Assembly: GCF_900170025.1 (NCBI RefSeq)
Contig: NZ_FWEX01000006.1
Location: 3,215,839 to 3,279,838 of the forward strand
DNA length: 64,000 bases
Origin: Nitrospira sp. ND1
Lineage (GTDB): Bacteria > Nitrospirota > Nitrospiria > Nitrospirales > Nitrospiraceae
Direction of reading: 5' to 3'
The position numbers and the translations under genes are program-made. Of the stretch, positions 54,694 through 62,326 are shown one piece after another. Position 1 is the first letter of the stretch, and each line of letters starts with the position of its first letter. The notes below the pieces were generated by a model. The model did no database searches. It saw only the letters and a program-made list of their open reading frames with translations, and was not told the origin of the DNA.

Positions 54694-56030
54694 AGATTTT
54701 TGTCCTGTTGTCCAATGCGCCTCATTCCGGCGGTGAAGCGATCGAGGTCGTGGGGCATGAAGTGGTGGAGAAGGCACAGCAGCTCGGACATTCGGTATGT
54801 CTCCAAGTGATCTTCCGGGACCCTCGCGGAAGCAAGGCCGCGCAGCAGGCCGAACAGACGCTTCGCGAGGTGAAGCTTCCCGGCGTTGTGGTCTGCCCCA
54901 TGCTGTATGTCGAGGATGTGGCGGATGTGTCCTCTAAACGGGGTCTGGTGTCGCGACTTGGACGGTTGTTCACCTCGTTGACCTTGGGCCGCCTGTTTCC
55001 CGCCTCCGGTCTCGGGAGCATGGTGGAACGGCGGGTGCGTGAGTCCGGTGCGGATGCCATTCTGAGTATTTGGAGTTGGGAGGCGTTGGCTGCGACCTAT
55101 CACATTTCAGGCGTTCCGAAGTTCGTGTATTACGGAAACCCGGACCATTTGCCGATGCAGGCGCGACTCCGACATCCCGACTTGTTCGGGCTCCCGACGG
55201 CGTCGATGGGGGATCGTCTGTGGTTGTGGTTCGAGCGTGTGCGGAATGAACGGCGAAAGCGGCTTAATATCAGCATGATGAATGCCTGCGAGGTCACGGC
55301 CAACAATTCAGTATTGGATGCGGAGTTTTACCGGGCTCACGGGCATCCGCATTCGATCTATTTGCAAAACATGTGGCCGGTCGTCGAACCCGCACCGCGG
55401 CCCGTCTCGCTGTCCGTCTCGCAGACGTGCCCGATCAAAATCATCGGCAGTGTCGGCAATCTCGGCGCGACCGGCAATACCTTTGCGCTGACGTACCTGG
55501 GGCGGGAACTCTTGCCCCGACTTGCGGCCCGGTTCAAAGATCGCCCCTTTGAAATTCATTTGCTGGGGAAAGGTACTCCGTCGGCCGCTTCGGACGCCGC
55601 GCTCAACGATCCCCGGGTCAAGATTCGCGGGTGGGTGGAGGACATCAATGAGGAGTTCCGAGCGTCGTCCGTTTTCCTGGTGCTCACGAATGTGAACGCC
55701 GACTTTCTGGTGGGGAATACCAGAATTCTGCTCGCCTGGGCACTCGGCAGCTGTGTCGTCATGCATGAGAACAGCAGCCTGGCGATGCCTGAAATCGAGC
55801 ACGGGGTTAACGCTTTGTTAGGGAAGACGCCCGACGAACTGGCGGAGTTGATTGTCTCGGCAGTGGACGATGAGGCGCTCCGAAGACGAATCGGGCAGGG
55901 GGGGCAGCGAACGTTCGAGACCTATTATCGATCGGATGTGGTGGTTCCGAAAATGTTTGATCTCGTTCAGGACATGGTGGACCGATCCCGTTCGGCCTCT
56001 GCCGTGGCTAGAGGGAATGCCGTTCACTGA
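54690..56030 (+). CDS. GT-B-fold glycosyltransferase
   Basis: A 446-residue protein. The N-terminal NAPHSGGEAIEVVGHEVVE and the long first lobe suggest a GT4-like enzyme. KFVYYGNPDHLPMQAR sits near the lobe junction. The donor lobe has IKIIGSVGNLGATGNTFALT, FEIHLLGKGTPS and a VKIRGWVEDINEEFRASSVF stretch (about 310). The usual E-X7-E is degenerate here (GNTRILLAWALGSCVVMHE). Sugar specificity cannot be inferred. A 64-bp gap follows. Confidence 0.78.
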   Translation: MKIFVLLSNAPHSGGEAIEVVGHEVVEKAQQLGHSVCLQVIFRDPRGSKAAQQAEQTLREVKLPGVVVCPMLYVEDVADVSSKRGLVSRLGRLFTSLTLGRLFPASGLGSMVERRVRESGADAILSIWSWEALAATYHISGVPKFVYYGNPDHLPMQARLRHPDLFGLPTASMGDRLWLWFERVRNERRKRLNISMMNACEVTANNSVLDAEFYRAHGHPHSIYLQNMWPVVEPAPRPVSLSVSQTCPIKIIGSVGNLGATGNTFALTYLGRELLPRLAARFKDRPFEIHLLGKGTPSAASDAALNDPRVKIRGWVEDINEEFRASSVFLVLTNVNADFLVGNTRILLAWALGSCVVMHENSSLAMPEIEHGVNALLGKTPDELAELIVSAVDDEALRRRIGQGGQRTFETYYRSDVVVPKMFDLVQDMVDRSRSASAVARGNAVH

Positions 56031-56094
56031 CGGGCGTATGCGCACTTGGAGAACCAGCAACGACTCGCCGCGCGAGTTAGATTAAGAGGGGACC

Positions 56095-56877
56095 GTGAAG
56101 AACGCGATTGCTTCTCGAATCGGAGAAGGCCTTGCTACCTTGTTACCGGAGTTCCTATGTACGGCGGTTGCCAAGCAATTAGCGGAGCGGAATCCGCAAC
56201 TGTTGCTGGAGGCGCTCGGTCCGAAACTGAACCGGACCCCCTCCCTGGATACGATGCCGTTCGACTTGTCCCCCTCCGCTCCGCTGCAATTCGAAGATCT
56301 TTCCGGCTTGTTCGCCAGCACCTCGCTCGATCACGGGGTGATCGCGATGACCGTTCGGCAGACCGCGTACCTGTTCGGGCTGGTCCGTCGATTGAAACCG
56401 CGCAAGGTCATTGAAATCGGGCGATATAAGGGAGGCTCCACCCTGACGATTGCCGCAGCCATGAACGGACAGGGCGAGTTCTGGTCGATTGATCTCGGCG
56501 AAAAGGAAGCGCGTTTGCACCAGCGAGGCACTAACCGGACGTTCGACGATGAGATTCGCGATATCTGCGCGAGATTTGGCCTGTCCGTCACGTTGCTGGT
56601 CGGCGATTCACGGACGATCGAAGTCGAGACCGGCGAGGTCGACCTCGTGTTCATCGACGGCGACCACAGTTACGAAGGTGTGAAGAATGATTTCGAACGT
56701 TTCGGCCGGCGCGTGAAAGTCGGCGGCGCGGTCCTCTTCGACGATGCCTGCGATGAAGCCGTCTTTCACACGCATTCAGAATCGGTCGGAAAGTTGCTGA
56801 ACGAAATCGTGGCGCAACAATCGTTTCGCCTCGTCAAGTCGGTCAACCGGTTGGCTCACATCGAGCGCGTCCGTTAG
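56095..56877 (+). CDS. Class I SAM-dependent methyltransferase (Methyltransf_24-like)
   Basis: A 260-residue protein. It has KVIEIGRYKGGSTLTIAAAM as SAM motif I (about 104), EFWSIDLGEKE, and VDLVFIDGDHSYEGVKNDFE (about 182), the signature Asp-Gly-Asp-His-Ser-Tyr of this family. GGAVLFDDA follows. Such enzymes in surface-glycan clusters methylate sugars. It starts at GTG with AAGAGGGG upstream and lies 10 bp before the sulfotransferase. Confidence 0.85.
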   Translation: MKNAIASRIGEGLATLLPEFLCTAVAKQLAERNPQLLLEALGPKLNRTPSLDTMPFDLSPSAPLQFEDLSGLFASTSLDHGVIAMTVRQTAYLFGLVRRLKPRKVIEIGRYKGGSTLTIAAAMNGQGEFWSIDLGEKEARLHQRGTNRTFDDEIRDICARFGLSVTLLVGDSRTIEVETGEVDLVFIDGDHSYEGVKNDFERFGRRVKVGGAVLFDDACDEAVFHTHSESVGKLLNEIVAQQSFRLVKSVNRLAHIERVR

Positions 56878-56887
56878 GAGGGCATCC

Positions 56888-58015
56888 GTGCTGGTTGGTA
56901 TCTTCGGCGCCGGTCGCAACGGGTCGTCGCTGCTCATGCGGCTGCTGGACGGCAGTCCTGGCCTGTGGATCTACCCGATCGAACTGAACTACTTGCGCAG
57001 TTTCGCGCCGCGTTCGCTGAGGAGTGCCGTGAAACGGACGTTGGCTTCCTGCGCGTCGCACCTGCCTGGTCAAGCGGGAGGGACGTTCGAGCAGCGGCAG
57101 CGGCAGTTGTTTCGAGCCTGGGCAGCCGACCAGCTTGATGAGCTCAAGCAGACCTATCTGGATAAGCTGGTACAGCCCATCACCCCCGACGGCGTTCCGC
57201 TCGAGCGTATCATGGCGCGCGTCACCGGCGATGCGAAACACGATCTGGAATCCTATCTGGATGCGATCCGACTCTGTTTCGATCAGCGGATGTTGCCGGC
57301 GACGCCGCTGCTGATGTTCAAGTCGATCGAAGTCTCCGATCTTTCCCGCTACCAGGCCATGTTTCCCGGCATGAAATGTCTTCACATCATGCGGCATCCC
57401 TATTCCAATTACAGCTCGCTCAAGCGCACGGACATGGTCTTGAAGCAAAAGCCGTTCTGGTTTCAGGGCGGCGACATTCTCCGGTTGCAACTGGAGTCCC
57501 GCTGGATTCCACATGCGGAGTTCACGCTGCAGGGTCTTACGACGGATCCGACTCGGCACTATCTCGTTCGCTATGAGGATATCTGCGATTCGCCGACCCG
57601 CACGGTCACGGATATCTGTTCCTGGCTAGGCGTCGCGCCTCCCGATGAGCCGACGGTCCAAACGGTCCTGGGAGGTCGGCATACCAAATCCCTTCCGATC
57701 AATTCGAGCCTGAAAGGCGTGGAGACACCCGCGGAGGTCGTGTCCGATATGGCGAAAGCCTATGGGTACGATGACATCCTGACCGAGCGCGAGCGGAATT
57801 TAATTTTGCTTCGAACTTACGAGCTCGGTCGCCGGCTGGGATATTTTTCCGAAGAGGATGCCGCGGAGGTCCCGGCCAGGTTGCCGCTGTTCCTGCAGTG
57901 GCTGGCGCCGGACCAATGGGAATATATGAACGCCTCCTCGAAGGTCCGGTTGGCGCGCGCCCTGATTCAGCGCCGGCTCTATCTGTGCCGGGTTCTGCTT
58001 TCGCCGCTTGCGTAG
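56888..58015 (+). CDS. PAPS-dependent sulfotransferase family protein
   Basis: A 375-residue protein with a sulfotransferase layout. LVGIFGAGRNGSSLLMRLLD at the N-terminus fits the PAPS 5'-phosphosulfate-binding loop. HIMRHPYSNYSSLKR (about 165-180) fits the 3'-phosphate-binding segment with its Arg and Ser. HYLVRYEDICDSPTRTVTDI follows, as in Sulfotransfer_3 proteins. It would transfer sulfate from PAPS to a sugar hydroxyl. cysC lies 6 kb upstream in the same run. The GTG start has AGGAGGG upstream. An unplaced partial-looking ORF follows. Confidence 0.85.
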   Translation: MLVGIFGAGRNGSSLLMRLLDGSPGLWIYPIELNYLRSFAPRSLRSAVKRTLASCASHLPGQAGGTFEQRQRQLFRAWAADQLDELKQTYLDKLVQPITPDGVPLERIMARVTGDAKHDLESYLDAIRLCFDQRMLPATPLLMFKSIEVSDLSRYQAMFPGMKCLHIMRHPYSNYSSLKRTDMVLKQKPFWFQGGDILRLQLESRWIPHAEFTLQGLTTDPTRHYLVRYEDICDSPTRTVTDICSWLGVAPPDEPTVQTVLGGRHTKSLPINSSLKGVETPAEVVSDMAKAYGYDDILTERERNLILLRTYELGRRLGYFSEEDAAEVPARLPLFLQWLAPDQWEYMNASSKVRLARALIQRRLYLCRVLLSPLA

Positions 58016-58033
58016 CCGGCGGGATGGCGCGAT

Positions 58034-58405
58034 ATGAAATTTACCGTTCGCGATAAGACGATGTTTCAGACGGTATTCTCGCCTTCCCGCGAGGAGGCGC
58101 GCACATTGCTCGAGTCTGTGCGGTATCTGTGGGAGGAGGAGGCCGGTACTCGCATTGTGGCTTATCTCCGTTTCATGGCGCGGACGCTCAAGCCGGGCGG
58201 GACGCTCTTGTCGGTGAATCTGCACACATCGCGCTATCTGGAAGGGAATGCGTTGAACCACTTCGACTTCTCCCTGTACCATGAGACACCTCGGGTGCAG
58301 CCGGCCCCATTCTGGACGGACTTGGTCGGGCATATCCCCGGGTTACGCACTGTACACGCGGAAGTGGTGAATTCAGCGCAGACGCCGGAGGCAGCGCGGC
58401 CCTGA
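58034..58405 (+). CDS. Small protein of unknown function; possible methyltransferase C-terminal remnant
   Basis: A 123-residue product I do not recognise with confidence. It contains RFMARTLKPGGTLLSVNLHT, which reads like the late strands of a class I methyltransferase, followed by a GNALNHFDFSLY stretch. It lacks any SAM-binding glycine loop, so it is not a complete enzyme. It starts with ATG 18 bp after the sulfotransferase. Its stop overlaps the ATG of the NeuA-like gene. It could be a gene remnant or a small partner protein. Codon use looks like its neighbours'. Confidence 0.6.
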   Translation: MKFTVRDKTMFQTVFSPSREEARTLLESVRYLWEEEAGTRIVAYLRFMARTLKPGGTLLSVNLHTSRYLEGNALNHFDFSLYHETPRVQPAPFWTDLVGHIPGLRTVHAEVVNSAQTPEAARP

Positions 58406-59097
58406 TGCATGTTCTGGCTGTCATTCCAGCCCGCGGGGGGTCGAAATCGATCCCCCTGAAAAACATCCGTCCGCTGAACGGCATCCCGCTGTTGGCGTTT
58501 ACGATCCAGGCAGCCAAGCGCTCGGCCTATCTTGACCGCTATGTGGTCTCGACGGATCATGCGGACATCGTGAGGGTCGCGCGAGAGTATGGTGCGGAGG
58601 TTATCGAGCGTCCGGCAGATCTGGCGACCGACCAGGCCCCGACTGAATGGGCCCTGTTGCATGCCCTGGAGGTGTTGGCCAGGCAAAGTTATCGGCCGGA
58701 GTTCGTGGTCACTCTGGAGCCGACCTCTCCGCTCAGGTCCACGGAATTGATCGATCGCTGCATTGCCGAGGCGATCCGGCATCCGGAGATGGATTGTGTG
58801 ATGACGGTGGCGGAGACACGGAAGTGTTACGGTCGTCTGCAGGACGGCCGGTTCGAATATCTCTTTCCCGATCAGCCGCGCCGTCGGCAGGAACGCCAGC
58901 CCTTGTATGAGGAGAGCAGCACGGTGTATGTGACCAGAACCGAGGTGCTGGAACGGGACCGATCGGTGCTTGGCCGAACGCGGTACGGGGTGGTCGTCGA
59001 GGATCCGCGCGAGGCCATCGATATCAACGAGCCCCTGGATTTCATTGTGGCGGAGGCGGTGCTGGCGCAGCGTCTCACGGAGGAGCAGCATGGTTGA
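58405..59097 (+). CDS. CMP-nonulosonate (NeuA-like) cytidylyltransferase
   Basis: A 230-residue CTP-dependent enzyme: VLAVIPARGGSKSIPLKNIR is the diagnostic nucleotide loop. YVVSTDHADIVRVAREYGAE and LEPTSPLRSTELIDRCIAEA follow, with EDPREAIDINEPLD near the C-terminus providing a metal site. It would activate sialic, legionaminic or a related nonulosonic acid to the CMP form. NeuA- and NeuB-like genes overlap (59090-59097). Which sugar is activated cannot be decided from this sequence. Confidence 0.88.
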   Translation: MHVLAVIPARGGSKSIPLKNIRPLNGIPLLAFTIQAAKRSAYLDRYVVSTDHADIVRVAREYGAEVIERPADLATDQAPTEWALLHALEVLARQSYRPEFVVTLEPTSPLRSTELIDRCIAEAIRHPEMDCVMTVAETRKCYGRLQDGRFEYLFPDQPRRRQERQPLYEESSTVYVTRTEVLERDRSVLGRTRYGVVVEDPREAIDINEPLDFIVAEAVLAQRLTEEQHG

Positions 59098-60136
59098 GAT
59101 TGAATCCATTCCCATCGGCCCCTATCGCATCGGACCGGACCATTCGCCGTTGGTGATCGCCGAGGCGGCGGTCAATCATCAGGGCGATTTCGAGACGGCC
59201 AAGCGCATGGTGTATATCGCGCACGCGATGGGCGCCCATATCATCAAGTTTCAGATTCATGTCCTGGATAACGAGATGCTTCGGGAGACGCCGCAATCGG
59301 CGAACTTTGCGGAGCCGCTCTATGTGACGCTGGATAAAACCAACCTGTCGATCGATCAACATCGTGAGCTGAAGCGACTCTGCGAGTCGTTGGGTATCCT
59401 GTATCTCTGCACGCCGTTCAGCCGGATCGGCGCGGATATGCTGGAAGAGCTCGGGGTGGCTGCGTACAAGACCGGGTCCGGTGAATTGACCAATCTGCCG
59501 CTGATCGAACATATCGGCCGCAAGGGCAAACCGATGATCGTCTCGACCGGGATGTGCACGATCGAAGAGGTCGGGGAGACGGTCGCACTGTTGCGGCAAC
59601 TGAAGACCCCATTCGCCTTGACGCATTGTGTCTCCGCGTACCCGACGCCCTACGACCGGGTGAACCTGGGTATGATCGCCAGGTATCGTGAGCTTTTCTC
59701 CGTGCCGGTCGGCTTGTCGGACCATTCACGAGGCATCTATACCGGCATCGGGGCTGCCGCTTTGGGAGCCTGTCTGATCGAAAAGCATTTCACGCTCGAC
59801 CGGCAACAGCCGGGGCCCGATCATCCCGTGTCGATCGAACCGGATGAATTGAGTGAACTGGTGAAAGGCGTGGATGCCGTGTTCCGCGGGCGAGGGGCCG
59901 AACGGCAGATCTTCCCGGAGGAGCGCGAAATCGTCGCCTGGGCGCGCGAGAGCGTCGTGTCGGAGGTCGGGATCCCGCGCGGCACGGTCATTACCAACGA
60001 CATGGTGTGGGTAAAGCGGCCGAGTCCGGGGCCCGGTGTGGTGGCGGCGAAGGATTTGAAGAAGGTGATCGGGAAGGTCGCCAAAACAGACATTCCGAAG
60101 GACAGTCAAATCCGCTGGGAGCAGTTGAACGCATGA
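59090..60136 (+). CDS. neuB: N-acetylneuraminate synthase family protein (NeuB-like)
   Basis: A 348-residue TIM-barrel plus C-terminal SAF domain. PLVIAEAAVNHQGDFETAKR opens the barrel. AHIIKFQIHVLDNEM is followed by CTPFSRIGADMLEELGVAAY, KTGSGELTNLPLIE and GLSDHSRGIYTGIGAAALGA. The C-terminal antifreeze-like SAF part (about 285-345) ends in ITNDMVWVKRPSPGPGV. The enzyme condenses PEP with a six-carbon amino sugar to give a nonulosonic acid. The ATG at 59090 overlaps the previous stop, and AGGAG is upstream. The symbol denotes the family; the true product may be Neu5Ac, legionaminate or a relative. Confidence 0.9.
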   Translation: MVEIESIPIGPYRIGPDHSPLVIAEAAVNHQGDFETAKRMVYIAHAMGAHIIKFQIHVLDNEMLRETPQSANFAEPLYVTLDKTNLSIDQHRELKRLCESLGILYLCTPFSRIGADMLEELGVAAYKTGSGELTNLPLIEHIGRKGKPMIVSTGMCTIEEVGETVALLRQLKTPFALTHCVSAYPTPYDRVNLGMIARYRELFSVPVGLSDHSRGIYTGIGAAALGACLIEKHFTLDRQQPGPDHPVSIEPDELSELVKGVDAVFRGRGAERQIFPEEREIVAWARESVVSEVGIPRGTVITNDMVWVKRPSPGPGVVAAKDLKKVIGKVAKTDIPKDSQIRWEQLNA

Positions 60137-61284
60137 AGCCGCGCAAGATTGCCGTCGTATCCGAAGCCAGAGCCACCTACGGGTATGTCAAACGGGTCAT
60201 GCACCTGATCGAACGGTCGGAGCGGCTGGAGTTGCAGCTCATCGTGACCGGCATGCATCTGTTAAAGGAGTATGGTTCGTCGATCAACGAAATCGTGCGG
60301 GACGGGTTTACGCCGGCGGCCCGCGTGGATATGTACGTGGGCGGGGATACTCCGACGGCCTGGGCCAAGTCGCTGGGCGTTGAAATGCAAGGCCTCGCTC
60401 AGGTGTTCGACATGTTGAAGCCGGATCTGTTGCTGGTGGCCGGGGATCGTGCAGAGATCCTGGCGGCGACGGTGACGGCGGCCTATATGAATATTCCGGT
60501 TGCACACATTCAATCCGGCGACCTGTCCGGCCATATCGACGGGTCCGCCCGTCACGCCATTACCAAGCTGGCCCACATCCACCTTCCGGCCTGTGAAGAT
60601 TCCGCCGAGCGGGTGAGAAAAATGGGAGAAGAACCCTGGCGGATTTTCAACGTCGGCGCCCCGCAGCTGGACGACGTCGTGCACGGCAAGAAGATGGACC
60701 GCAACGAACTGGCGAAGATCTTCGGGGTGGATTTCGATAAGCCGGTGTTGCTCGTCATCCAGCACGCGGTATTGGCGGAAGTGCATCTGGCTAGAAACCA
60801 GATGGAAGAGACCCTGGCAGCGGTGAAGGAGAGCGGGCATCAGGCGCTGGTGATCTATCCCAATGTCGATGCGGCCGGGCAGGAGATCATCAACGTCATT
60901 CGTCACTATGAGCAGGTTCCGACCATCAAGACGTTCAAGAATCTGGAGCGGGAGGTGTTCCTAAGCCTCCTGACCGCTGTGTCGGTACTCATCGGCAATT
61001 CCAGCGTCGGCATTCTGGAAGCGCCGTCGTTCAAATTGCCGGCGTTGGACATCGGCAGCCGCCAGACCGGCCGTATGCGCGCGTGTAACGTGATCACCGT
61101 GCCGGAATTCGACCGTCGGCTGATCGGCCAGGCAATCGAGCGCGCGCTCCATGACAGTGAGTTCAGAACAAGGCTGAAGGCCTGTGAGAATCCTTACGGC
61201 GACGGCAACAGCTCGGAGCGGATCTGCAAGGTATTGGAAGACGTTGATCTCGGCAAGCTCCTCAACAAACAGATGACCTATTAG
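60133..61284 (+). CDS. UDP-N-acetylglucosamine 2-epimerase-like protein (NeuC family, divergent)
   Basis: A 383-residue GT-B-like epimerase. KIAVVSEARATYGYVKRVMH corresponds to the usual TGTRADYG-type opening, but with Thr in place of the acidic residue. DLLLVAGDRAEILAA keeps the GDR-E motif. HIQSGDLSGHIDGSARHAIT replaces the family HIHGGE...DESIRHAIT pattern. GNSSVGILEAPSFKLPALDI fits the family C-terminal half. NeuC hydrolyses UDP-GlcNAc to ManNAc for NeuB. The altered residues make the exact reaction uncertain. ATG 60133 overlaps the neuB stop. Confidence 0.85.
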   Translation: MKPRKIAVVSEARATYGYVKRVMHLIERSERLELQLIVTGMHLLKEYGSSINEIVRDGFTPAARVDMYVGGDTPTAWAKSLGVEMQGLAQVFDMLKPDLLLVAGDRAEILAATVTAAYMNIPVAHIQSGDLSGHIDGSARHAITKLAHIHLPACEDSAERVRKMGEEPWRIFNVGAPQLDDVVHGKKMDRNELAKIFGVDFDKPVLLVIQHAVLAEVHLARNQMEETLAAVKESGHQALVIYPNVDAAGQEIINVIRHYEQVPTIKTFKNLEREVFLSLLTAVSVLIGNSSVGILEAPSFKLPALDIGSRQTGRMRACNVITVPEFDRRLIGQAIERALHDSEFRTRLKACENPYGDGNSSERICKVLEDVDLGKLLNKQMTY

Positions 61285-61297
61285 AGGCTCGGAATTT

Positions 61298-62296
61298 ATG
61301 AATGCTCCTGTATTGGTCACCGGCGGCGCCGGTTGTATCGGGATTCAGGTTTGTCGCGAGCTGGATCGGCGGGGTATTGAGGTGCATTTGCTGGACCTTG
61401 GCGAGCAGATCGCTCGTGTCAGGAAGGCTCTTCCGGAGAAGGCGAAGGTGTTTTACGGTTCGATTCTGGATGTCTCCTCGATTCGTGAGGCCATGGCCGG
61501 CTGTGGAGCAGTCATCCATCTGGCCGCACTGCTCGGTGTGCGACGGACGGAGGTCAATCGCTTACGATGCCTCGAAATCAACGTGGACGGGACGAAGCGG
61601 GTGCTGGACTGTGCCATCCAACATCGCATCAAGCGTCTGGTGTTCGCCTCCTCGTCGGAGGTCTACGGCGAGCCCATCGAGAACCCCATCACTGAAGACA
61701 CCATCACGCAGGGGAAGACCGTGTATGCGGTCAGTAAACTCGCCGGCGAAGAACTCTGCATCGGCTATGCGCAACGGTATCCTGAATTCGAGCACGTCAT
61801 CCTGCGCTTTTTCAATGCCTACGGCCCCTATCAGGCCGCCCAGTTCGTCCTGCCCAAGTTCATTCAGAATGCCATGACGGGCAAGCCGATCGTGATCAAC
61901 GGCAGCGGCGATCAAATCCGCTCCTACTGTTACAGTGAGGATACGGCCCGGGGCGTCGTGGAGGCCCTGCTCAGGCCTGAAGCCGTCGGTCAGGTGATCA
62001 ATCTCGGCAACAGCGACCGGCCCACCTCATTGAAGGAGCTGGCGGATCTCGTGGTCAAGGCGAGCGGAAATCCCTCGGTTGAAATCAAATATGCCGCCGA
62101 CTTTCAAGGCACCGACCGTCATGCGAGCCGTGAAATTCATCGCCGTTATTGTTCCGGCGAGAAGGCAAAACGGTTATTGGGGTTTGAATCGCGTGTCACA
62201 TTGGAAGATGGCATCCGTCGTATCATTGAAATGAACAGCATTTTTGAAAAATGGGAAAGCACCGAGTTGCCGTACCTGATCGATGAGATGACCTAA
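61298..62296 (+). CDS. NAD-dependent epimerase/dehydratase (extended SDR)
   Basis: A 332-residue extended SDR with PVLVTGGAGCIGIQVCREL (NAD loop), AVIHLAALLGVRRTEVN, VFASSSEVYGEPIENPITED, and YAVSKLAGEELC with the catalytic Tyr-X3-Lys. FFNAYGPYQAAQFVLPKFIQ follows. It resembles UDP-sugar 4-epimerase or UDP-glucuronate decarboxylase-like enzymes, but specificity is not clear. It starts 13 bp after the NeuC-like gene and may make a precursor for the same sugar or an independent one. Confidence 0.85.
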   Translation: MNAPVLVTGGAGCIGIQVCRELDRRGIEVHLLDLGEQIARVRKALPEKAKVFYGSILDVSSIREAMAGCGAVIHLAALLGVRRTEVNRLRCLEINVDGTKRVLDCAIQHRIKRLVFASSSEVYGEPIENPITEDTITQGKTVYAVSKLAGEELCIGYAQRYPEFEHVILRFFNAYGPYQAAQFVLPKFIQNAMTGKPIVINGSGDQIRSYCYSEDTARGVVEALLRPEAVGQVINLGNSDRPTSLKELADLVVKASGNPSVEIKYAADFQGTDRHASREIHRRYCSGEKAKRLLGFESRVTLEDGIRRIIEMNSIFEKWESTELPYLIDEMT

Positions 62297-62326
62297 CAGG
62301 AGACCGCACCTCGTCCGCGCGCCTTC

